A stretch of DNA of 64,000 nt from Thalassoglobus sp. JC818 (lineage in GTDB: Bacteria > Planctomycetota > Planctomycetia > Planctomycetales > Planctomycetaceae), in contig NZ_JBFEFI010000003.1 in assembly GCF_040717535.1 (NCBI RefSeq), positions 256,001-320,000 on the forward strand, read 5' to 3'. Below, in pieces: positions 36,905-46,395 of this stretch. Each line of letters opens with the position of its first letter. The first letter of the stretch is position 1. The notes beneath the pieces are model-generated. The model worked only from the letters and a program-made list of their open reading frames with translations. It made no database searches and was not told where the DNA came from. The position numbers and the translations under genes are program-made.

Positions 36905-37798
36905 TCAACTCTGCGTTGCCGTTGAAGCGGCTCGTGTTCCGCTTGGAACGGGTCTTGGCCTCAAGACGAGTGGTCGCTGTGTCGCGGTGGAAGCGATGTC
37001 AGTCGAGAGATGTTCAGATCGGCTGCTAGGACCGTATTTCAGTTCGAGGGTTCCATCGTGGTGTTCCAGCAATGCGGTACAGTTCTCAACCCAGTCACCT
37101 GTGTTGCAGTACGTGAGTCCGTCAATCTCCGTTTTCACAGGCGTATGAATGTGTCCACAGATCACGCCTTCACAGCCCATTTTTTTCGCGTGGTCGGCAA
37201 TTTTCTGTTCGAACTCACTGATGTATTTAACGACTGATTTCACGCTGCGTTTCACACGCGCACTGAATGAGTATTCGCCAAAGAGCTGCTGATTGACGAG
37301 AAAACTCCACGCCTGATTCAGTGTCAGGAGCCCTTCATATACCCAGGAAGAGACAACTGAGACCCATTTCGCAGACTGTTCAATGCGATCGAAGCGGTCG
37401 CCGTGAATCACCAGGAACTTCTTTTCATCAATTGTTTGGTGAACAAATTCCTCAGCGAATTCGACCATCTGAAAGCGTGAGAGTTGGTTTCGCAGCTCTT
37501 GATTTCGCAGGAAATCATCGTGATTCCCGACGGCATAGCGAATTACTGTTCCCTGGGATGCAAGATCCATGAGCCGCAGCAGCACCTCGGACAACTCGGG
37601 AGCCCATCTCCATTTTCGCCTGAGGCTTCGACCGTCAATGATGTCTCCGATGAGGTAGAGATATTGCGGTCGGTAGTCGGAGAGAAAGTCGAGAAGCTTC
37701 TTTGCTTGCGAGTGGCGGCATCCGAGATGGATATCGCTGAGAAACATCGCACGCACCGACGTGTCGGTCCGAGAGAGATTGACCTCATCGTGTCTCAT
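36905..37798 (-). CDS. LpxH-like metallophosphoesterase
   Basis: A 297-residue calcineurin-like phosphoesterase related to UDP-2,3-diacylglucosamine diphosphatase. The metal-binding motifs are in order: FLSDIHLG (DxH), YLIGDIIDG (GDxxD), AVGNHDDF (GNHD), VIHGDRFD and CGHIHTP (GHxH), ending with YCNTGDW. The last 35 residues are a low-complexity Ser/Thr/Arg tail. The ATG at 37798 fits with GGAAG upstream; longer in-frame starts add nothing recognisable. Compared with E. coli LpxH (240 residues) it has an extra helical region (SFLVNQQLFGEYSFSARVKRSVKSV), typical of the related YqfN/UDP-diacylglucosamine group. A role in outer-membrane lipid synthesis is likely but not proven. Confidence 0.87.
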   Translation of the reverse strand: MRHDEVNLSRTDTSVRAMFLSDIHLGCRHSQAKKLLDFLSDYRPQYLYLIGDIIDGRSLRRKWRWAPELSEVLLRLMDLASQGTVIRYAVGNHDDFLRNQELRNQLSRFQMVEFAEEFVHQTIDEKKFLVIHGDRFDRIEQSAKWVSVVSSWVYEGLLTLNQAWSFLVNQQLFGEYSFSARVKRSVKSVVKYISEFEQKIADHAKKMGCEGVICGHIHTPVKTEIDGLTYCNTGDWVENCTALLEHHDGTLELKYGPSSRSEHLSTDIASTATQRPLVLRPRPVPSGTRAASTATQS

Positions 37799-38332
37799 GA
37801 CTCTTCCCTGAGTGTGCGAAGTATTGCTGGCAAAACATCCACCCAACTTGAGTGATGGTTGAACTTCGATAAGACCTACCGTGAGTGTTTGAGTTCACGG
37901 CAACTCCTTTCGCCAACATAAGAGAAGTGTCGCACAAGAGTTTTTAATTCTGTGAAAGATTGAATGAACTCGGTGCGAATTCGAGTCCTACACACAATGC
38001 TTGAAATGACCGCTGCACCAAAGACGCAAGAAGTCATGAACGAACTGTGAACGAAGCGCTAGGAAAGACCGGTTCCCAAGTGTCACAGAGTCCACTCTGA
38101 CGCGTATGTTGCGGTGAAAGCGGTTTGGTCTCGCGTTATTCAACAGCAGCAAGAGGTGCGGATCAAGAGGTTCAGCCCATAGCCAAGCCGATAGTGATAT
38201 GCGCAAGCGGCGAACTGAACTGGTGGGCAGAGGGGAAGAGCAAAGTCAGGAACTCAGATGGAGTTCGCTTGGACTCATTTGATATTATAACGACAGCGCA
38301 CTATCGAATGAAAGCGGATTTAAGAAGGCCAA
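37799..38332. other. 534-base gap, no gene seen
   Basis: This region lies between hpt (stop at 38333) and the metallophosphoesterase start, both minus. Short frames on both strands have no recognisable domain and no good ribosome-binding site. It should contain the promoter of the metallophosphoesterase gene. No repeat or RNA gene was recognised. Confidence 0.45.
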
Positions 38333-38857
38333 TTAACTCTGTGGTGGAAGAACACCGATGTAAGGTAGGTGCCGATATTCTCCGTTGTAGTCGAGTCCGT
38401 ATCCGACTACGAATTCGTCGGGAATTTCGAAGCAGTGATAATCCGGTCGAACGGGACCTTCGGTTCGAGACTTCTTCCAGAGCAAGACAGCGGAACGAAT
38501 TCGGCGTGGCTGAAATCGCTCGAGTTCTCGCTGTACTTTTGTCATCGTTCGACCGGTGTCAAAAATGTCGTCGACAATCAAAACATCGCGACCACGAATC
38601 TCCGGGAGAGTGTCGAGGTTGATAATCAACTCTCCCGGATGTGTCGTTTCTCCGCGATAGCTTGAAGCTTGTATCAATCCAAGCTGGTGACGCACCGCGA
38701 TCCGCCGCATCAGGTCGGTGACCAGGACGATACTTCCCGTCAGAATTCCAAGCACCGTCAATTCTGAGTCGACGAAATCATCGCTGATCTGGTGACCAAG
38801 TCGTTCGACGGCAGCATGGATTTCTGATTCGGAAATCAAGCAACGGACATCATGCAT
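38333..38857 (-). CDS. hpt: hypoxanthine phosphoribosyltransferase
   Basis: This 174-residue purine salvage enzyme converts hypoxanthine (and often guanine) with PRPP to IMP/GMP. The PRPP-binding motif is VLIVDDIFDTGRTMT near residues 94-108, the flexible-loop region is SSYRGET, and the C-terminal purine contact is FEIPDEFVVGYGLDYNGEYRHLPYIGVL. The length is normal. Its start lies nine bases after the aroF stop on the same strand, so it is probably the second gene of an aroF-hpt operon. Confidence 0.97.
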   Translation of the reverse strand: MHDVRCLISESEIHAAVERLGHQISDDFVDSELTVLGILTGSIVLVTDLMRRIAVRHQLGLIQASSYRGETTHPGELIINLDTLPEIRGRDVLIVDDIFDTGRTMTKVQRELERFQPRRIRSAVLLWKKSRTEGPVRPDYHCFEIPDEFVVGYGLDYNGEYRHLPYIGVLPPQS

Positions 38858-38866
38858 CGCAATGGC

Positions 38867-39883
38867 TCAAGACATTTTGTAATCGAGGGCGTCTGCAACT
38901 TTGCGACACTGCACCATGACTTTTTCGAAAGCTTCCGGAGTCAACGACTGGGCTCCATCGCTCATGGCGTTCTTTGGATCGGGATGGACTTCGATGATCA
39001 GTCCGTCCGCTCCGGCAGCGACAGCTGCGGTACACATTGGCGGAACAAGCGAAGCTATTCCAGTCCCGTGGCTCGGATCGATGACGACTGGCAAGTGAGT
39101 TCGCTGCCGCAGGTACGGGACAGTCGCCAGTGGAAGAGTGAATCGAGTATGGGCTTCGAATGATCGAATGCCACGCTCGCAAAGCGCAACTTCCTGGTTT
39201 CCTTGATCGAGGATGTATTCAGCTGCCAGCAAGAACTCATCCATCGTCGCTGAGGCCCCACGCTTAAGCAGCACTGGTTTGCGCACTTCACCCACTGCCT
39301 GAAGCAGATGGTAGTTCTGCATGTTTCTCGCACCGATTTGAAGAACGTCGGTGTACTTCGCAACCAACTCAACGTGATGAGGGGTCATCACTTCGGTGAC
39401 GACAGCCAGGCCCGTTTCATCTCGGGCAGCTGCGAGTAATTTGAGTCCCTCTTCCTTCATGCCCTGGAAAGCGTAAGGGCTTGTCCGAGGTTTGAACGCT
39501 CCCCCACGAAGGCCCGTTGCTCCCGCTGCTTTGACTTTGCGAGCGGATTCCATGATCTGCTCTTCACTCTCGACCGAACAAGGCCCCGCGATCACGCCGA
39601 CGTTGCCGCCTCCCATGACGAGATCACGAACTCGAATGACCGTTGGCTCCGGTTTCGTCTCCGAGCTGGCGATTTTGTAGGGGGCGAGGATCGGCATCAC
39701 TTTTTCCACTTCGTCGTATGACTCGAGTGCCTCGCGGCCACCGTCGCGTTCATCACCGACAGCTGCGATGACCGTTCGCTCAGTCCCTTCAATGACATGT
39801 GCTTTTAAGCCCATTTTCTCAACGCGAGCGACCATGGTCTGAATCATTTCAGGGGTCGGGTGTGGTTTCATCACTACGATCAT
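38867..39883 (-). CDS. aroF: 3-deoxy-7-phosphoheptulonate synthase, type I-beta
   Basis: This 338-residue enzyme condenses phosphoenolpyruvate and erythrose-4-phosphate, the first step of the shikimate pathway. The ATG at 39883 has AGGA seven bases upstream and starts [20 protein letters not shown], the ferredoxin-like N-terminal regulatory domain of the Thermotoga/Bacillus type. The TIM barrel shows [48 protein letters not shown] and DPSHGTG. Longer in-frame starts exist but lack support. The N-terminal domain suggests feedback inhibition by an aromatic amino acid. It leads the aroF-hpt pair. Confidence 0.96.
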   Translation of the reverse strand: MIVVMKPHPTPEMIQTMVARVEKMGLKAHVIEGTERTVIAAVGDERDGGREALESYDEVEKVMPILAPYKIASSETKPEPTVIRVRDLVMGGGNVGVIAGPCSVESEEQIMESARKVKAAGATGLRGGAFKPRTSPYAFQGMKEEGLKLLAAARDETGLAVVTEVMTPHHVELVAKYTDVLQIGARNMQNYHLLQAVGEVRKPVLLKRGASATMDEFLLAAEYILDQGNQEVALCERGIRSFEAHTRFTLPLATVPYLRQRTHLPVVIDPSHGTGIASLVPPMCTAAVAAGADGLIIEVHPDPKNAMSDGAQSLTPEAFEKVMVQCRKVADALDYKMS

Positions 39884-40150
39884 CGAATTGTCCTTGTTCA
39901 CTTCCAAGAGATTCACACCGGAAGGTTGGCGTTGTGTTGGTAAATGGTGGTGAGCTGTTTCGCTCATCAAGTCCGTGGGAGTTGTGAAATCGTGCTGAAA
40001 CACCGAAGCCCCTCCGTCTCTGGGGTGCAGAGATCAATTGAAGTTGGTCTTCAGATAAACCGCACGTCGTCAGTTTCGTTTCACGTCAACTTGCCGGAAT
40101 AAATCAGGGAGAGTTGAACCGGAAAAGGATTGAATCGGGTTTGTATCAAC

Positions 40151-40190
40151 AAAAAAAAGGCCCTGTTTCCATTCAGGAATCAGGGCCTTT
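40151..40190 (-). terminator. strong Rho-independent terminator
   Basis: On the minus strand AAGGCCCTG and CAGGGCCTT form a 9-bp GC-rich stem around a 15-base loop, followed by eight Ts in all (40151-40158). It is oriented to stop minus-strand transcription, but lies 345 bases beyond the ilvB stop and upstream of aroF. Confidence 0.85.
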
Positions 40191-40192
40191 GT

Positions 40193-40535
40193 TGCTGAGT
40201 CGTCATTCAAACGTTCACGGTCAACCGCCCCGATTTGCTTTAAAAGCAAACCAATAATACCCGCTAAACCAGCTCGCCAATTGTGACGACTGGAATGAAA
40301 CGAGTGATGGGACGCAGTGAACGAGCATGTTTTTTCGCTTGTTTATCGATCGATCTCTAAAATTTGGTGAACGAGGATCTGCTCTATTTTCAGGAACAGA
40401 AAATCTCAGTCGTGCAATCACATAAAGTGAGATCGATCGACGGATGCTAGGAGCCGTGAGGATCGGAGTCAACACAATTCATCTCGCGGGGACCCGTGAG
40501 ACACTATTGAACTGACGGAATCCGCCGGTTCTTTG
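40193..40535. other. 343-base gap between ilvB and the terminator; possible transcript
   Basis: No convincing protein gene is seen; an 84-residue minus-strand frame at 40221-40475 has no recognised domain. Because the region ends in a strong minus-strand terminator well separated from ilvB, it could be a long 3' untranslated region or carry a small RNA. Confidence 0.4.
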
Positions 40536-42353
40536 TTACTCGGTGATGATATCTCGAGCGGTTCCGCCCGCTGGGATCATTGGCAACACGTGTTCCTGGT
40601 ATGGGCAAATCACGTCGAGCAAATACGGACAATCCGAGTCCAGCATCTCTTTCAGAGCGGCTGGGAATTCTGCTTTGCTGCGAACTTGCTTTGCTTTGAT
40701 TCCGAAGCTTTCCGCCATTTGAACGAAGTTCGGATACGTTTCTTCGTAATGGCTGCCGCTTCCTTCACCGAGGGCTTCTGGATGATCGACTGGACCGAGG
40801 TAAGTATGAGCTCGGCGTCCATCCATGAATCGGTCTTCCCACTGCACAACCATTCCGAGGTGCTGGTTGTTCAACAGCAGGATTTTGACCGGAAGCTTTT
40901 CGCAGTTGAGTGTTGCCAGTTCCTGAATGTTCATCAGGATCGATCCGTCGCCGTCGATGTCGACCACGAGTGAATCCGGGTGGGCTGCCTGCACTCCCAT
41001 CGCTGTTGGCAGACCGAATCCCATGGTGCCGAGGCCTGAACTGGAGAGCCAGTGTTTTGGCTTACGGAACTTATAGAACTGGGCTGCAAACATCTGGTGC
41101 TGACCGACACCGACACAGATGTACGGGTCGCGCTCAATCGTTTGCTTCCAAAGTTCATCAATCGCGTACTGCGGCAAAATCAGGTCGCCAGCATCGGCGT
41201 AACTGAGCGGATACTTTTCTTTCCACTCGTTGATCTGCTTCCACCAGTCGTCTGTCTGCGGGACATCCTGATCGGTGAATTCGCGATTGAGGTTTTCAAG
41301 GAACAATTTCAGATCTGCGACGATTGGGAAATGAGCTTCCTTGTTCTTGTTCATCTCGGAAGGGTCGATGTCGACATGGATGATTTTTCCATGCTTCGCG
41401 AACTCTTCGAGTTTGCCAGTCACGCGATCGTCGAAGCGAACGCCGAAGGCCAGCAGGAGATCAGCTTCGTTCACAGCGAAGTTGGAATAAACCGTTCCGT
41501 GCATCCCCAGCATGTGAAGAGACTGTGGATCGTCACCAGGAAATGAACCGAGCCCCATGCATGTCATGGTCACAGGGATATTGGCTTTCTTGGCGAAAGC
41601 AGTCAGTTCTGCTGCTGCGTCGGAGTTAATACATCCGCCGCCGACGTACAGAACAGGGCGTTTCGAGCGACGAATCGCTGCAATCACCTGATTGATTTGT
41701 TCCGGGGCGACCTGACGACGTTCCGGATGATAACCGGGCAGATACATGGGTGGGTCGTAGTCGATTTCTCCATCCGCTTTGGAGAGTTGGATGTTCTTCG
41801 GGAAATCGATCAAAACTGGACCGGGTCGACCAGTTTTCGCAACGAAGTAGGCTTCCTTGACGATGCGAGGAATGCTTCGGAGCGCTTCCTGAACAGATGC
41901 TTCATCGTCTGGATCTTCTGCCGTGATCATGTAGTGATGTTTGGTCACAGCGCGGGCGATTTCGACGATCGGCGTTTCCTGAAACGCATCAGTCCCGATC
42001 ACTTTCTGCGGGACCTGCCCCGTAATGGCCAGCATCGGAACGCTGTCCATCTTGGCATCGGCAATGGCGGTGACGAGATTTGTCGCTCCCGGACCACTGG
42101 TTGCCATGCAGATTCCGACTTCGTCGCTGGTGCGTGAAACACCCTGAGCTGCGAATCCGCCACCCTGCTCATGTCGCGGCAGGATGGTCCGAATTTGATC
42201 GCGATTTTTTCGCAATGCCTGATGGAGAGGCATGCTGGCGCCACCGGGGTAAGCGAATACGCTTTGAGCTCCCTGACGGATCAACGCTTCAACGAGAATT
42301 TCGGCTCCGGTGAGGGCACTCTTTTCAGTTTTCGGTTCCGCGACTGTCGACAC
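40536..42353 (-). CDS. ilvB: acetolactate synthase large subunit
   Basis: This 605-residue ThDP- and FAD-dependent enzyme begins branched-chain amino acid synthesis. I chose a GTG at 42353 with AGAAGG seven bases upstream ([12 protein letters not shown]); the longer frame adds a hydrophobic N-terminus that does not belong to the family. Motifs: [23 protein letters not shown], catalytic Glu in [34 protein letters not shown]-binding domain with [10 protein letters not shown] and [10 protein letters not shown], and the ThDP motif [25 protein letters not shown]. The regulatory small subunit ilvN is not adjacent, unlike in many bacteria. Confidence 0.96.
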   Translation of the reverse strand: MSTVAEPKTEKSALTGAEILVEALIRQGAQSVFAYPGGASMPLHQALRKNRDQIRTILPRHEQGGGFAAQGVSRTSDEVGICMATSGPGATNLVTAIADAKMDSVPMLAITGQVPQKVIGTDAFQETPIVEIARAVTKHHYMITAEDPDDEASVQEALRSIPRIVKEAYFVAKTGRPGPVLIDFPKNIQLSKADGEIDYDPPMYLPGYHPERRQVAPEQINQVIAAIRRSKRPVLYVGGGCINSDAAAELTAFAKKANIPVTMTCMGLGSFPGDDPQSLHMLGMHGTVYSNFAVNEADLLLAFGVRFDDRVTGKLEEFAKHGKIIHVDIDPSEMNKNKEAHFPIVADLKLFLENLNREFTDQDVPQTDDWWKQINEWKEKYPLSYADAGDLILPQYAIDELWKQTIERDPYICVGVGQHQMFAAQFYKFRKPKHWLSSSGLGTMGFGLPTAMGVQAAHPDSLVVDIDGDGSILMNIQELATLNCEKLPVKILLLNNQHLGMVVQWEDRFMDGRRAHTYLGPVDHPEALGEGSGSHYEETYPNFVQMAESFGIKAKQVRSKAEFPAALKEMLDSDCPYLLDVICPYQEHVLPMIPAGGTARDIITE

Positions 42354-42961
42354 AACAATGCCTTCTGCTGATTTGCATGTAAAGATATGGTGGTGCGGGG
42401 CAATTTCCCTGATAACCACTGAGTAGTAAGTGTAACGAAATCCAATTCCGACGACGAGAAAAATCAGACAGCAGTTTCCCGAAAACGTGGCAGTCAATCA
42501 ATGCGTGGCACAATCGGTCCATTGTTCCAACAGTTTTTGTCGATGGGATTGTGGGGCGCTGGTCGAATCCCGCTCGCCGTGTTGGGACGGAGGCTGCCTG
42601 ACTTCGTCTTCACTGCCGACACAATTGGCCAGCAGCAAAAAGTTTACGCCAAAACGAGAATGTCAAATTGCACGCCGGAGTACGCTGTACATCGAGTCGT
42701 GATCAAGTTTATCCTCAATGGTGGAGTATTTCCCGTAATCGCCACATTGGACCCCTTCGAGAGTGTCCGGTTCGGTCGGATGTCACAGGGAATTCATGAA
42801 TTAGAGCATTTTTCGAGGTGGTCTTCGCAAATTCAGACAAGCGAACTGGACGACAAACTAGAGACGTAGACCAATTGGGCTCGCAAGCCGGAGCATTACG
42901 CTCTTGAGAGAGTTTCCAGTCTCAATACCGTGAACATTGACGTTTTCAGCATCGATCAGAA
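42354..42961. other. 608-base divergent gap, no confident gene
   Basis: The region separates ilvB (minus) from the kinase gene (plus) and should contain both promoters. A plus-strand frame of 122 residues at 42501-42869 has no recognisable domain and no clear ribosome-binding site, so I do not call it a gene. No riboswitch or leader-peptide attenuator for ilvB was recognised. Confidence 0.45.
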
Positions 42962-45565
42962 ATGAATGCGACAACCGGAACACCCCTGGAATCTCTGATT
43001 GTCACACTCAAAAGAAGCGGACTGATTGACGCTTCCGTGCTGACGCAGACTGTCAACGATTTTCGACAGCAAGAGGGGGCGACGGGACCGGAGGACCTCG
43101 CCAACGTCCTGATTGAGAAGGAACTCATCACTCCCTGGCAAGCTGCCAAACTTCTCAAGGGAAAACATCGCGGATTTTTCCTCGGCAAATACAAGCTGCT
43201 TACGCTTCTCGGAAAAGGAGGCATGAGTACGGTTTACCTGGCCGAGCACGTTGTGATGAAGCGGCAAGTCGCGCTCAAGGTGTTGCCGCACAAACTCGTT
43301 CAGGATTCTTCTTATCTGGAACGGTTTCATCGGGAAGCTCAGGCTGTTGCAGCTCTTGATCATCCGAATATCGTTCGCGCGTACGACATCGACTCAGAAG
43401 TAGATGGCCAATTGGAAATCCATTTCCTGGTGATGGAATTCATTCCGGGGCACAATTTCTTCGAACTCGTCAGAGCACTCGGTCAGCTCGAACCGCTGAC
43501 CGCTGCGGACTACATCCGCCAGGCAGCACTCGGACTCCAGCACGCACACGATGCTGGGCTCATCCATCGCGATATCAAACCCGGGAACTTCATCGTCGAC
43601 GGGGCGGGTGTTGTCCGGATGATGGATCTTGGACTCGCGAAAGCCTTTCGGAAGGATGAGGATTTTTCACTCACCGTGGCCAACGACGAAAAGGTGCTCG
43701 GCACGGCGGACTATCTTGCTCCGGAGCAGGCAGTCGACAGCCACAATGTCGACACGCGGGCAGACATTTACGCGCTCGGCTGTACGTTCTACTTTTTGCT
43801 CGCCGGACGGCCACCTTTCAACGAAGGGACCTTGGCCCAGCGACTTCTCGCTCATCAGTCCAAAACACCCAAGCCCGTTCATCGAGTCAAAAAAGAGGTG
43901 CCGGTTGAGCTCAGCGATCTCATCATGCGGATGATGGTCAAAGATCCCCAAAAACGAGTTCAAACCGCCCAGGCAGTGGCTGATGAACTCGCTGCGTGGC
44001 TTGAAACAAACGAAGAAGAACCATCCGGCGACTCCCTTGCCCAGTTGGAAACACCGACCGTTGAGTCACTCCTGCGAAACAGTCGCAGCGATGGAAACGA
44101 CGATGCTCCCGACGAACTCGTCGATTTTCTTTCCCGCCTCGACAGCAATGTGATGACGGACTCGCCGACCGGAGTGAGTAAATCAGACTCAACGATCAGA
44201 AGACGAGGAAAAGAGCCGGACAGCACCGTGCATGTCACTGCTGATTCGAGCAAGATTACGCGTCGGTCTTCGAGTTCCATCACTTCCTCGCACTCTTCTT
44301 ACCGATCGCGACGTTCCAAGTCGATCAGCCCTTTCTGGATGTGGGGCGGTGGAGGCATCGTTCTGGTCGTTCTCTGGTTGATGTTTTCCGGAGATGGTGC
44401 TGAGCCCGAGCCAAATCAACCTCCCGCGCCGCCAGTTGTTGAAGAGGACCAGGCAGAAGAGTCGATTGAACCGCTTTCAAAAATCACTGGCGACACGATC
44501 ACTGTTGGGCCGTCAGGTAATTTTCGAAGTTTGCGACCCGCTCTTCAGTACGTGTTGAAACAAGATCCGACGAAGCGGCGCTTTCAGAAAATACAGGTCG
44601 CTGCAGGCGAAACCTTCGAAGAACACCTCGTCATCGACAACTCGGGGCTGGGACAGTTCCCGCGAGGATTCGAAATCACCGGCGACGAGTCAGTACCTCC
44701 GGTCATCACCGGGAAGAATTCTTCTCTTCTGAGTTTGAAGTCAGTGGAGGGGCTCACCGTTTCGAATCTCGTCTTCGATGCTGCGGAGTGTCCGAGCGCG
44801 ATCAGCATCGCTGGCTATTCGACCGGGACGACATTCAGGAATGTCACGGTTCGAAACATTGGCCAGCGGGGCATCCAGTGTTTCGGAGTGAGTGGACTCG
44901 CCCAGCAACCGGTGACTTTCGAGAATTGCCGATTTGTATCGGATCAGCAGCCGGTAGTTGCGATCCAATTCACATCGGAGTCGTCGATTGAAGCCAGCTT
45001 CTCCAGCACGCGACACGTCCGGATCAAGCAGTGCCGATTTCTTGGGCAGTTCGATTCGGATGTGCAGCTGAACGAAGACCTGGAAGACTTGATCGTCGAG
45101 CGATGCATTTTCCAAGGAGCTCAAGCTGCGATTCGGTTTGCAGGCAGCGAGCGATCCATCATGGGAGCTGTTATCAGCAACAACACCTTCTACCAATGTG
45201 CTCGGGGAATTGTGATTGAATCGGGACAGGTCGATCGGATCTCTGGCATGAGTTTCGTGCAGAATCTGTTTTTTGAGACCCCGGATGGCGAAGTGACCAC
45301 CCGTTCACCCAATGTCTCGCTCGCCGAGATCGGAAAGAATGGCCCGCCCACTCGGTCGAACTGGTCGACGGGTTCCAAGCAATCCGCCTCAGAATGGCTG
45401 AACATCTTCGAAGATGCGGGGCGGCTCGATGTCGACGGTCTCGACTTTGTTTCGTTGGATCCAGAATCCGGCGATTTTCTGAAGCCGTCCAAACCCGATC
45501 TGCGGTCGCCGGTCGAGACTCCCTTCCGGGGAGCAAAGTTCATCGGGGCGGTCGAATCTCGCTAG
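42962..45565 (+). CDS. membrane Ser/Thr protein kinase with beta-helix ectodomain
   Basis: An 867-residue protein. Residues 10-70 form a small N-terminal helical domain (LIEKELITPWQAAKLLKGK) common in planctomycete kinases. The kinase domain runs at about 75-350 with LGKGGMSTVYLAEH, VALKVL (Lys), HRDIKPGNF near 202-210, the metal motif as DLG rather than DFG, GTADYLAPEQ and DIYALGCTFYFLLAGRPPF. A Ser-rich linker leads to a transmembrane helix at about 458-477. The outer part (about 500-850) is a right-handed parallel beta-helix: ITVGPSGNFRSLRPALQYVLK, FEITGDESVPPVITGKN, VSNLVFDAAECPSAISI, repeated strands. All key catalytic residues are present. It probably senses an extracytoplasmic ligand, by inference. 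Confidence 0.92.
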   Translation: MNATTGTPLESLIVTLKRSGLIDASVLTQTVNDFRQQEGATGPEDLANVLIEKELITPWQAAKLLKGKHRGFFLGKYKLLTLLGKGGMSTVYLAEHVVMKRQVALKVLPHKLVQDSSYLERFHREAQAVAALDHPNIVRAYDIDSEVDGQLEIHFLVMEFIPGHNFFELVRALGQLEPLTAADYIRQAALGLQHAHDAGLIHRDIKPGNFIVDGAGVVRMMDLGLAKAFRKDEDFSLTVANDEKVLGTADYLAPEQAVDSHNVDTRADIYALGCTFYFLLAGRPPFNEGTLAQRLLAHQSKTPKPVHRVKKEVPVELSDLIMRMMVKDPQKRVQTAQAVADELAAWLETNEEEPSGDSLAQLETPTVESLLRNSRSDGNDDAPDELVDFLSRLDSNVMTDSPTGVSKSDSTIRRRGKEPDSTVHVTADSSKITRRSSSSITSSHSSYRSRRSKSISPFWMWGGGGIVLVVLWLMFSGDGAEPEPNQPPAPPVVEEDQAEESIEPLSKITGDTITVGPSGNFRSLRPALQYVLKQDPTKRRFQKIQVAAGETFEEHLVIDNSGLGQFPRGFEITGDESVPPVITGKNSSLLSLKSVEGLTVSNLVFDAAECPSAISIAGYSTGTTFRNVTVRNIGQRGIQCFGVSGLAQQPVTFENCRFVSDQQPVVAIQFTSESSIEASFSSTRHVRIKQCRFLGQFDSDVQLNEDLEDLIVERCIFQGAQAAIRFAGSERSIMGAVISNNTFYQCARGIVIESGQVDRISGMSFVQNLFFETPDGEVTTRSPNVSLAEIGKNGPPTRSNWSTGSKQSASEWLNIFEDAGRLDVDGLDFVSLDPESGDFLKPSKPDLRSPVETPFRGAKFIGAVESR

Positions 45566-46073
45566 ACCCGCCTGATTTTGATCTGCTCGAGGCACGATGT
45601 CGTCGTGGATCAACATCGCTCTCTTGATCCCTGGTTTCGAGCGGCTTCTTCGAGGTGAAGTGCTGTCTGGGCTCGATGCTGATCTGATTACTCCATGACC
45701 CGGTGTGCATACTTTTCCAGCAAAATTCTTCTCAGAGAAACAGAGCTGCCCCTTCTATGACTGCTTCTTGAGGGGAGCGGCCAGAAAAAAGAGGAGACGC
45801 TTGTCCAGTTTTCGCGTTCTTGCAGAAATTACAAGAAATCCGCTTCTACACCCGACGACAGCAATTTTCAGGCAGCTTTTTGAGACGCGATCGAAGCGGG
45901 CACCCCGAATTTCAATCGCAACGTAGTCGTCAGCTCGGTCGGGGCGAAGGAACTTCCCCCTAAAATCAACGAGTCGGCATGGGACGTGCTAAATCGAAGG
46001 CGAAAGCATGGTAGGGCGCTCGCAATTCCTCGATCTGCCATCAAACGTTCCCCCATAAGAAACAGGGTCTTGG
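45566..46073. other. 508-base gap, no gene seen
   Basis: Between the kinase gene and the BON protein gene (both plus) short frames have no recognised domain. A clear hairpin terminator was not found. The promoter of the BON gene presumably lies here. Confidence 0.45.
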
Positions 46074-46319
46074 GTGAGTGAAGTGAATGCCAACATTGAC
46101 TGTATTAACTCCGGTGATCTCGTAACACGCGTGAAATTGTCTCTCGGAAAGCTGAGCTATCATCAACTCGATGATGTGAGCTGCAGCATCGATGGAGGCA
46201 ACCAAATCACGTTGTCAGGCAAGTTACGGTCCTATTACTTGAAGCAGATCGCCCAGACCATTGCCCAAAAAGTTCCGGGAGTTGCGTCCGTCCAAAATGA
46301 CATTCTGGTTATGGATTGA
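46074..46319 (+). CDS. small single BON-domain protein
   Basis: An 81-residue protein, GTG start; another GTG three codons downstream is possible. After a short N-terminus it consists of one BON domain: LVTRVKLSLGKLSYHQLDDVSCSI, then GGNQITLSGKLRSYYLKQIAQTIAQKVPGVASVQNDILV, with the alpha-beta pattern and central Gly of the OsmY/nodulation family. There is no signal peptide, so it is likely cytoplasmic, whereas OsmY is periplasmic with two domains. The function is unknown; BON domains are thought to bind phospholipid or other hydrophobic partners. Confidence 0.8.
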   Translation: MSEVNANIDCINSGDLVTRVKLSLGKLSYHQLDDVSCSIDGGNQITLSGKLRSYYLKQIAQTIAQKVPGVASVQNDILVMD

Positions 46320-46395
46320 CGGCGTCGATTTCGCGAGGCTTGAAGAGCGAATCGTGCATTGAGTCGGAAGCAACCGCTTGGATATCAAAGAGGCT

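Noticed and set aside
37988-38206. 72-residue minus-strand frame between hpt and the metallophosphoesterase
   Set aside because: No domain or ribosome-binding site; composition does not resemble neighbouring genes.
42501-42869. 122-residue plus-strand frame between ilvB and the kinase
   Set aside because: No recognisable domain and no ribosome-binding site; the position is a divergent promoter region.
45705-45926. 73-residue plus-strand frame downstream of the kinase
   Set aside because: No motif, Arg/Ser-rich composition typical of random frames, and no ribosome-binding site.
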